A DNA stretch of 8,453 nucleotides from an uncultured Oscillospiraceae bacterium. Lineage in GTDB: Bacteria; Bacillota; Clostridia; Oscillospirales; Oscillospiraceae. How positions within the stretch are numbered: the first letter of the stretch is position 1; each line of letters starts with the position of its first letter. Position numbers and translations under genes: made by a program. The notes beneath the pieces were generated by a model. It made no database searches. It had not been told where the DNA came from and saw nothing but the letters and a program-made list of their open reading frames with translations. The DNA is taken from positions 1 to 8,453 of the forward strand of contig CAJOFW010000043.1 of NCBI GenBank assembly GCA_905234005.1, written 5' to 3'. Shown here in pieces: positions 1-6,470 of this stretch.

Positions 1-2858
1 TCGCCGGTTCGCCCGCCGTCGGCTGGCGGTATATGATCGACGGCTTTTCGGATTTCACACGGCTCGAGCAGAACGTCCTGCGCGAGCTGATCCGGGCCGG
101 CGCGTCTCTCACGGTCTGTCTGACGTGCGACCCGGACAGCCCGTCCGACGTGTTCTCGATCCCGATGGAGACCGTGCGCTTTCTGCGGGAGGCGGCGGCG
201 GAATACGGCGTGCCCGTCGTCGAGGAACGGATGGAGCCGTCGGGCGGCGGCGGGACGCTGCGCCTTTTACGGGAGCGCCTTTTCGACTTCTCGGAGGCCG
301 CGTCCCCGGCGGGCGATACGGACGACGACGCCGTCCGGCTCGTCGCCGCACGGGACATCTACGAGGAATGCGAGCTTGCCGCCTCGCGGATGGCGGAGCT
401 TGCGCGTTCCGGCGCGCGCTGGCGCGACATGGCCGTCGCCGTGCGTGGCTTTGCCGACTACCGCACCGCGCTCGAGAGCGCCTGCGCCCGGTACGAGGTG
501 CCGCTGTTTCTCGCCGGACGGGGGGATATCCTGCAGCGCGGCGTCCCGCTTCTGATCGCCTCGGCGCTCGAGGCGGTGATCCGGGACTGGGAATACGACG
601 CGGTGTTCGGCTGCCTGAAGACCGGGCTCATGCCGGTCTCGCTCGAGGAATGCGACGCGCTCGAAAACTACGTCCTGCTCTGGAGGGTACGCGGCAAAAT
701 GTGGCTGAGGCCGTTCACGATGCACCCGGACGGCTACAACCGGCCGTTCGACGACGACGCGAACGGCCGTCTCGCCGCGCTGGAGGCGCTGCGTGTACGG
801 ATATCCGAACCCCTCGCGGCGCTGGCGGACGGTGTGGGGCGGGCCAATACCGCCCGGGAGAAGGCGTGCGCCCTCGCGGACTTTCTCACGGCGATCGACC
901 TGCCCGGTCGGCTGACACAGCGCTCATACGAGCTTGAGACGGCGGGGCGGCGGGAGGCCGCCGCCGAGTACGCGCAGATATGGGACATCGTCTGCGCCGC
1001 CCTCGAGCAGTTCGCGGACGTGCTCGGCGACATGACGATGGACGCGGAGCGCTTCCGGTCGCTGTTCTGTCTCATGCTCTCGAAGTACGACGTGGGCGTC
1101 ATCCCGGTATCGCTCGACCGCGTGCAGGCCGGGGATTTCGACGGTATGCGCCGTCGGCACATCCGGCACCTGTTTCTGCTCGGCGCGACCGACGGACGCC
1201 TGCCCGCGCCGGAGACGGCGGGCGGCGTGTTCACATCCGAGGAGCGTGAGGCGCTGAACACCCTCGGCCTCATGCCCGGCGGCGCGGAGCGGGAGCTTTC
1301 GCGTGAGCTGTGGCGCATATACGCCTGCGTGTCGCTGCCCTCCGATACGCTCTATATCAGCTGCCCGGCGGCGGAGGCCGACGGCGCGGAGGCGCGGCCC
1401 TCGATCGTCATGGAGCGGGCGCGGGCGATAAGCGGCGCGGAGCCGCGGCGCGGCGACCTCACACGGGCGCGTACATTCTCCCGGGAGGGGGCGTGGCAGC
1501 TCGCCGCCGCCGGGGAGGCGGGGCGAGGCGACCCCGAATGCCTCGCCGCCCGGACGTATTTTCACCGCCGGGGCGACGGCGGGGCGCTGCGGGCGCTCGT
1601 ACAGGCGGTATCGGCGGAGCGGGGACGGCTGCGTCCCGAGGGCGTGCGCTCGCTGTACGGCCCCGCCCCGGCGCTCACGCCGACGCGGGCGGAGAAATTC
1701 GCGAGCTGTCCGTTTTCCTACTTCATGCAGTACGGCCTGGAGGCGAAGCCCCGCCGCACGGCGGTGTTCGACCCCCGTGAGTACGGCACGTTCATGCACG
1801 ACGTGCTCGAGGCCGTCGCCCGCCGCGTCATGGACGAGGGCGGCTTCGCGGCGGTGACGGCGGAGCGTGTCGCGGCGCTGACGGACGAGGCCGTCGACGA
1901 TTACATCAACCGGGAAATGCGGGATTTCGAGGGCAGGACCGCCCGGTTCGAGTACCTCTTCCGCCGTCTGCGCGGCACCGTGCGCCGGGTGACCGAGGAT
2001 ATGCGGGAGGAGCTTGCAAAATCCGCCTTCACACCGCTGGCGTTCGAGCTTGACCTCGGGGCGGAGGGCGTGCTCGCCCCGGACGGCGATAAAAGCGGCG
2101 GCGGCGCACGTCTGTACGGCCGCATCGACCGCGTCGACGGCTGGCGGCACGACGGCGTTCTCTACATCCGCGTCACGGACTACAAGACGGGGCGCAAAAA
2201 ATTCGACCTCGCCGACGTGTGCGACGGTCTGAATATGCAGATGCTGCTGTATCTCTTCACGCTCGAGCGGCGCGGCGCGGCGTATTTCGGCGCGGACGAG
2301 CTGCGGCCGGCCGGGGTGCTGTACGTTCCGGCCCGGGCCGACGTCGTCCGGGCGGACGAGGAGCTGTCGGACGAGGAGATCGCCCGAATGCGGCGCGGCG
2401 AGGTGCGGCGCAGCGGTCTTATCCTCGACGAGCCGGACGTGATCGAGGCGATGGAGCCGGGCGAGGACAAGCGCTTCATCCCGGTGAAGTACAAGAAGGA
2501 CGGCGAACCGGACGCGGCGAGCCTTCAAAGTCTCGCGTCCGCCGCCGGCTTCGGGGCGCTGGGGCGGTTCATCGACCGCACGCTGTCCGACATGGCATCG
2601 GCGCTGCGGAGCGGCGCGGTGGACGCGTCGCCGCTCTACAAAAACGAGCAGGACAACGCCTGCGTCTACTGCGAATACGCGGCGGCGTGCATGTACGACG
2701 AAACAAAAGACGCCCGCCGCCGCCGTTCCGCCGGTGAAACCGGCGAGGCGTGGGAGAGAATCGGGAAAATGGAGACAGGCAAAGCGTTCGGAGGCGGAGG
2801 AGGAACCGGGACGGGCGGCGGAACCGGGACAGAGGGGAGGAACGGGGAGCATGCGTGA
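1..2858 (+). CDS. addB: ATP-dependent helicase/nuclease subunit B, AddB (5'-partial)
   Basis: This is one half of the AddAB (RexAB) complex, which resects double-strand DNA ends for RecA-dependent repair. The frame is open to the window edge. The ATG at 33 is internal: the GF-x-x-FT motif right after it normally lies about 200 residues into AddB, so the N-terminus with its Walker A region is missing. Numbering from that Met, an AddB helicase-like core (motif HLFLLGATDGRLP near 390-402) is followed by a RecB-type nuclease domain with H589, D699 in RIDRVD, D716 and K718 in DYKTG, and Q736 in QMLLYL. Four cysteines, C559 and C877/C880/C886, match in spacing the Fe-S cluster that pins the nuclease domain in Bacillus AddB. 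All these residues are intact, so I infer an active nuclease. After C886 comes a 55-residue tail rich in Arg and then Gly. The stop overlaps the addA start by 8 bases. Chi recognition is known for the family but cannot be read from the sequence. Confidence 0.96.
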   Translation, partial: AGSPAVGWRYMIDGFSDFTRLEQNVLRELIRAGASLTVCLTCDPDSPSDVFSIPMETVRFLREAAAEYGVPVVEERMEPSGGGGTLRLLRERLFDFSEAASPAGDTDDDAVRLVAARDIYEECELAASRMAELARSGARWRDMAVAVRGFADYRTALESACARYEVPLFLAGRGDILQRGVPLLIASALEAVIRDWEYDAVFGCLKTGLMPVSLEECDALENYVLLWRVRGKMWLRPFTMHPDGYNRPFDDDANGRLAALEALRVRISEPLAALADGVGRANTAREKACALADFLTAIDLPGRLTQRSYELETAGRREAAAEYAQIWDIVCAALEQFADVLGDMTMDAERFRSLFCLMLSKYDVGVIPVSLDRVQAGDFDGMRRRHIRHLFLLGATDGRLPAPETAGGVFTSEEREALNTLGLMPGGAERELSRELWRIYACVSLPSDTLYISCPAAEADGAEARPSIVMERARAISGAEPRRGDLTRARTFSREGAWQLAAAGEAGRGDPECLAARTYFHRRGDGGALRALVQAVSAERGRLRPEGVRSLYGPAPALTPTRAEKFASCPFSYFMQYGLEAKPRRTAVFDPREYGTFMHDVLEAVARRVMDEGGFAAVTAERVAALTDEAVDDYINREMRDFEGRTARFEYLFRRLRGTVRRVTEDMREELAKSAFTPLAFELDLGAEGVLAPDGDKSGGGARLYGRIDRVDGWRHDGVLYIRVTDYKTGRKKFDLADVCDGLNMQMLLYLFTLERRGAAYFGADELRPAGVLYVPARADVVRADEELSDEEIARMRRGEVRRSGLILDEPDVIEAMEPGEDKRFIPVKYKKDGEPDAASLQSLASAAGFGALGRFIDRTLSDMASALRSGAVDASPLYKNEQDNACVYCEYAAACMYDETKDARRRRSAGETGEAWERIGKMETGKAFGGGGGTGTGGGTGTEGRNGEHA
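2796..2831 (+). repeat. Imperfect 18-base tandem repeat in the addB 3' end
   Basis: Two adjacent 18-base units (2796-2813 and 2814-2831) differ at three positions, all third codon bases, and both encode the hexapeptide GGGTGT. They form the glycine-rich end of the AddB tail, preceded by further Gly codons from 2790. The tail lies beyond the last Fe-S cysteine, so it is probably a flexible extension with no catalytic part. It sits just before the addA ribosome binding site. Confidence 0.8.
2836..2840 (+). promoter_or_regulatory. Shine-Dalgarno sequence of addA
   Basis: GGAGG lies 10 bases before the ATG at 2851, inside the last codons of addB. It decides the addA start. The upstream in-frame ATG at 2734 would add 39 Arg/Lys/Glu/Gly-rich residues unlike any AddA N-terminus, while the ATG at 2851 begins directly before the conserved PTPGQLEAI helicase Q-motif. 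A second purine run (2844-2849) is too close to the ATG to serve as the site. Confidence 0.7.
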
Positions 2859-5800
2859 ATTCAATCCGACGCCGGGGCAGCTTGAGGCCATCACGACCGG
2901 GAAGCGCCCGGTGCTCGTCAGCGCCGCCGCCGGCAGCGGCAAGACGCGGGTGCTGACCGAGCGGCTGATACACCGCGTGGAGCAGGGCGAGAGCATCGAC
3001 CGCTTCCTCGTCATCACGTTCACCCGGGCGGCGGCGGCGGAGCTGCGCGGCCGCATCCTCGCCGCCCTGACGGAGCTGACGGCGCGGCGGCCCGACCTGC
3101 CGCATCTCAAGCGCCAGAGCGCCCTCCTGTACCGGGCGGAGATCGGCACGATCGACAGCTTCTGCCGGTCTGTCGTCCGCGAAAACGCCCATCTGCTCGG
3201 CGTATCGCCGGGCTTTGCGATGCTCGACGAGGAACGCGGCGCGGCCATGCGCAGCGCGGCGCTCGAGGACGTGCTCGAGAGGGCGTACGAGACGATCGGC
3301 GAAAACGACGGCTTCCGCGCACTTGTGGACAGCGTAGGCGCCGGGCGGGACGACGCCCGTCTCGCGTCGCTCGTGCTTTCGCTGTACGGGCAGCTCCAGA
3401 GCGAGGTCTACCCCGAGGCGTGGGCGCGGGAAAAGCTCGCGGCGCTCGATGTGTCCGGCCTCGCGGACGCGGGCGATACGGTATGGGGCCGCTACCTCCT
3501 CGACGACGCGGCGGCGGAGGCGGATTATCGCGCCCGTGCGCTCGAATCGGCGCTGCAAACGATGGCGGAGCCGGGCAATGAGGAGCTTCTGCGCGCCTAT
3601 GGGAAGAATTACTCCGACGCGGCGCTCCACTTTCGCGACATCGCCCGCGCCGCCGCCGACGGCTGGGACAGCGCCCGGGCGTGCGCGAATCGCGTCTATC
3701 CCCGGCTCACGGGCCGTGTGAAAACGGAAAAACTCTCCGACCCCGGCGCGAAGGATCGCGTCAAGGCGGTCTGGGACGCGTGCCGGCCGGCGGCGGGCAG
3801 GCTGCAAAAGAGCCTTCTGTCCTCGAGCGCCGCGCTCCTGTCCGGCATCGAGCGCTCACGGCCGGCGCTCGGGGCGCTCGTCGATCTCGTGTTCGCCCTC
3901 GACCGCGAATACGCCGACCGCAAACGCCGCGCCGACGCCTGCGACTTCTCGGACGTGGAGCATTTCTGCGTGAAGCTGTTGTGCGACGATAAAACCGGCG
4001 GGCCGACGGCGCTGGCCGCGGCGCTGTCGGGCCGGTTCGCGGAGGTCATGGTCGACGAGTACCAGGACGTGAACGCCGTGCAGGAGCTGATCTTCCGCCG
4101 TGTGAGCGGGGAGGGGGAGCGCCTTTTCATGGTCGGCGACGTCAAGCAGTCGATCTACCGCTTCCGCCTCGCCGAGCCGCGTATATTCAGCGGGAAATAC
4201 GAGGCCCTCGCACACGACGGGAACGCGGCCCGCATCCTTCTGCGTGAGAACTTCCGCAGCCGGGACGCGGTGATCGACGCGTGCAACGCGGTGTTCCGGC
4301 GCATCATGTCCCCGGCGCTCGGGGAGCTTGTGTACAACGACGAGGCGGCGCTTGTCCGTGCGGCGGCGTACCCCGCCGGGGACGAGACGCTGCCGGAGCT
4401 TCTGATCGTAGACCCCGTCGCGGGCGGCGCGGACGACGAGGGCGGCGCGGACGACGAGGACGCCGATACGGCGGACAAGACCCTCGCCGAGGCCCGCACC
4501 GTCGCGGCGCGCATCCGGGCGATGGTCGATGGCGGCGAGACGGTCGCGGACGGCCCGGACGCCGTGCGGCCCGTCGGCTACGGCGACATCGCCGTGCTGC
4601 TGCGCACGCCGGGCACGTCCGGCGCGGTGTATCGCCGGGCGCTCACCGAGGCCGGCGTGCCCGTGAACGCCGTGCAGGGCGGGGCGTTTTTCGACCAGCC
4701 GGAGGTGGTGTTCTGCCTGTCGGCGCTCGCGGCGGCGGACAACCCCCGGCAGGACGTGCCCCTTGTCGCGGTCATGCGCGGATCGCCGTTCGGCTTTACG
4801 CCGGACGAGCTGGCCGCCGTCCGGGCCGCTTGCGGCGGCGATCTGTGGGACGCGGTGTGCCTGCGGGCCGATGAGGATGAGAAGTGCCGGCGGCTTGTGA
4901 CCCTCATCACGTCCCTGCGCGATTATGCCCGGGAGGAGCCGACGGACAGCGTGCTGCGCCGGCTGTACGACCGCACCGGCATCCTCGCGGCCTGCGCGGC
5001 GGCGGCGGACGGGGAACGGCGCGTCGGCGATCTCATGCGGCTGTACGAATACGCCCGCCTGTTCGAGGCGGACGGCAACCGGGGGCTGTTCCGGTTCGTC
5101 GCGTGGCTGCGCGAGCTGGAGGCGCGGGGCATGGAGCCGGCCGGGAACGTCGAGAGCGGCGGGGCCGTGCGGCTCATGAGCATCCACAAGTCGAAGGGCC
5201 TCGAATTCCCGGTCGTATTCCTCGCCGACTGCTGCCACGGCTGGGCGCGTTCCGGCGCGGATCAGGTGCTGTGCCACCGCGAGTTGGGCCTCGGCATGCG
5301 TCTGACCGACATGGAGCGCGGCGTGAGCTTTCCGACGCTGCCGCTTCTCGCGATCCGGCAGCGGCTCCGGCGCGAGGAGCTGTCCGAGCAGGAGCGGGTG
5401 CTGTACGTCGCGATGACGCGGGCGCGGGAAAAACTCATCATGACGTGCGCCATGCCGAACGCGGCGAAAAAGCTCGAGGCGATGACGCCGCCGGACGACG
5501 GGCCGATCGACCCGCGTGTCCTCGTCACGGCGAGACACCACGCCGACTGGCTCATCCGCGCCGCCCTCGCGGACGGCGGAAAAACGATGACGCTGGCCGT
5601 CGTCCGTCCCGGCGAGGCCCCGACGCCGCCGTGTGACGGGAAAACGCGGCCCGAGGCGGACGAGGCGCTCGTGGCCGCTCTCGCCGAACGGCTCGAATGG
5701 ACGTATCCCCACGCCGGGGCGGCGGCGCTGCCCTCGAAGATCACGGCGACGGGCGTTCGCCGTATCCTTTCCGACAGCGCCGACCCGGAGGCCGTCGGCC

Positions 5801-6381
5801 TCGCCGAGCCGGAGCCGCGCCGTTTCCGCGTCCCCGAGCCGGGGCGGCCGGAGCGGCCCCTGACCGGCGCGGAGAGGGGCATTGCGGCGCACCTCGTCAT
5901 GCAGTACATCGACCTTGCGAAAACCGGCGACGCGGCGCAGGTGCGGTCGGAGATCGAACGGCTGCGCCGGCGCGGCGTGCTGGACGACCGGCAGGCGGAC
6001 AGCGTCGCGCCGGACGACATCCTCGCGTTCTTCCGCTCCGGGACGGGCCAGAGGCTTTTGCGCGCCGACGCTGTGTCGCGGGAGCTTCGCTTCTCGCTGC
6101 TCTGCCCGGCGGGGCGGTGGTTCCCGGACGCGCCGGACGGGGAGGAGGTGCTGCTGCAGGGCGTCGTGGACTGCGTCATCGAGGAGGACGGCGCGCTCAC
6201 GGTCATCGACTTCAAGACCGACGCCGTGATCGAACCGGGCCGCTACGACGCGCAGCTCTCCGCCTACGCCTACGCGATGGAACGCATGACCGGCAGGCCC
6301 GTACACGGCGCGGTGCTCTGGTATCTGCGCGCAAAGCAGGCCGTCGCCGTGAACCTGACCGGAGACGGGGCGGAGGGATGA
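2851..6381 (+). CDS. addA: ATP-dependent helicase/nuclease subunit A, AddA
   Basis: AddA is the motor subunit of AddAB, a UvrD/RecB-type (SF1A) 3'-5' helicase with a C-terminal RecB-family nuclease. The protein has 1176 residues, slightly shorter than Bacillus subtilis AddA (about 1230). Helicase motifs appear in order: Q-motif with Q10; Walker A SAAAGSGKT 24-32; Ia ITFTRAAAAE 55-64; Ib TIDSFC 100-105; Walker B VDEYQD 401-406; III GDVKQSIYRFR 429-439; IV ENFRS 466-470; V SIHKSKGLEFP 777-787; VI VLYVAMTRARE 850-860. The nuclease domain has H1014, D1107, D1120 and K1122 in DFKTD, Q1135 and Y1139. All expected catalytic residues are present, so the gene looks functional. Residues 525-536 are an acidic duplication (GGADDE twice) between helicase motifs IV and V. 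The start overlaps the addB stop within ATGCGTGA, which suggests translational coupling and balanced subunit synthesis. The gene ends 32 bases before a terminator hairpin. Confidence 0.98.
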   Translation: MREFNPTPGQLEAITTGKRPVLVSAAAGSGKTRVLTERLIHRVEQGESIDRFLVITFTRAAAAELRGRILAALTELTARRPDLPHLKRQSALLYRAEIGTIDSFCRSVVRENAHLLGVSPGFAMLDEERGAAMRSAALEDVLERAYETIGENDGFRALVDSVGAGRDDARLASLVLSLYGQLQSEVYPEAWAREKLAALDVSGLADAGDTVWGRYLLDDAAAEADYRARALESALQTMAEPGNEELLRAYGKNYSDAALHFRDIARAAADGWDSARACANRVYPRLTGRVKTEKLSDPGAKDRVKAVWDACRPAAGRLQKSLLSSSAALLSGIERSRPALGALVDLVFALDREYADRKRRADACDFSDVEHFCVKLLCDDKTGGPTALAAALSGRFAEVMVDEYQDVNAVQELIFRRVSGEGERLFMVGDVKQSIYRFRLAEPRIFSGKYEALAHDGNAARILLRENFRSRDAVIDACNAVFRRIMSPALGELVYNDEAALVRAAAYPAGDETLPELLIVDPVAGGADDEGGADDEDADTADKTLAEARTVAARIRAMVDGGETVADGPDAVRPVGYGDIAVLLRTPGTSGAVYRRALTEAGVPVNAVQGGAFFDQPEVVFCLSALAAADNPRQDVPLVAVMRGSPFGFTPDELAAVRAACGGDLWDAVCLRADEDEKCRRLVTLITSLRDYAREEPTDSVLRRLYDRTGILAACAAAADGERRVGDLMRLYEYARLFEADGNRGLFRFVAWLRELEARGMEPAGNVESGGAVRLMSIHKSKGLEFPVVFLADCCHGWARSGADQVLCHRELGLGMRLTDMERGVSFPTLPLLAIRQRLRREELSEQERVLYVAMTRAREKLIMTCAMPNAAKKLEAMTPPDDGPIDPRVLVTARHHADWLIRAALADGGKTMTLAVVRPGEAPTPPCDGKTRPEADEALVAALAERLEWTYPHAGAAALPSKITATGVRRILSDSADPEAVGLAEPEPRRFRVPEPGRPERPLTGAERGIAAHLVMQYIDLAKTGDAAQVRSEIERLRRRGVLDDRQADSVAPDDILAFFRSGTGQRLLRADAVSRELRFSLLCPAGRWFPDAPDGEEVLLQGVVDCVIEEDGALTVIDFKTDAVIEPGRYDAQLSAYAYAMERMTGRPVHGAVLWYLRAKQAVAVNLTGDGAEG
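4423..4458 (+). repeat. Perfect 18-base tandem repeat within addA
   Basis: Two identical 18-base units (4423-4440 and 4441-4458) each encode GGADDE, residues 525-530 and 531-536 of AddA. The repeat is in frame and falls in a hydrophilic acidic stretch just after helicase motif IV, a place where AddA proteins can tolerate loop insertions. Identity at every base, including third positions, suggests a fairly recent slippage or duplication. Confidence 0.9.
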
Positions 6382-6412
6382 CCGGGCCTGTCGCTGAATC
6401 CGGCGAAGCACA

Positions 6413-6456
6413 CGCGAAAAACCCCTGCGGCCTTTCGGCTGCAGGGGTTTTTCGCG
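6413..6456. terminator. Bidirectional intrinsic terminator between addA and hppA
   Basis: A perfect 16-base inverted repeat pairs 6413-6428 with 6441-6456. After one G-T wobble, three more pairs (6430-6432 with 6437-6439) close a TTTC tetraloop. On the + strand the GC-rich core is followed by five T residues at 6448-6452. On the - strand the five A residues at 6417-6421 give the equivalent U-tract. The A and T runs can also pair with each other, a common feature of two-way terminators. It follows the addA stop by 31 bases and the hppA stop, on the other strand, by 14 bases, so it can end both convergent transcripts. Confidence 0.9.
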
Positions 6457-6470
6457 GTTGCTGTACGCGG

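Noticed and set aside
33..35. ATG at 33 as the true start of addB
   Set aside because: The frame is open upstream to the window edge, and the encoded residues directly after it belong to the interior of AddB, so this is an internal methionine.
2734..2850. Longer AddA starting at the ATG at 2734
   Set aside because: The extra 39 residues are charged and Gly-rich and unlike AddA. The ATG at 2851 has a well-spaced GGAGG and leads straight into the conserved Q-motif.
924..3248. Long antisense open frame (774 codons) opposite addB and the addA start
   Set aside because: It lies wholly opposite well-supported coding sequence. Antisense stops need TTA, CTA or TCA in the sense strand, which are rare in this GC-rich DNA. 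The predicted product is rich in Arg, Ala, Pro and His with no recognisable domain.
2569..3807. Antisense open frame of 412 codons across the addB-addA junction
   Set aside because: It is opposite conserved helicase motifs of addA, with no ribosome binding site or domain evident. It is a composition artefact.
1..6381. AGCGG pentamers as possible Chi sites
   Set aside because: AGCGG is the Bacillus subtilis Chi sequence. The Chi of this organism is unknown, and a 5-base GC-rich word is expected often by chance here.
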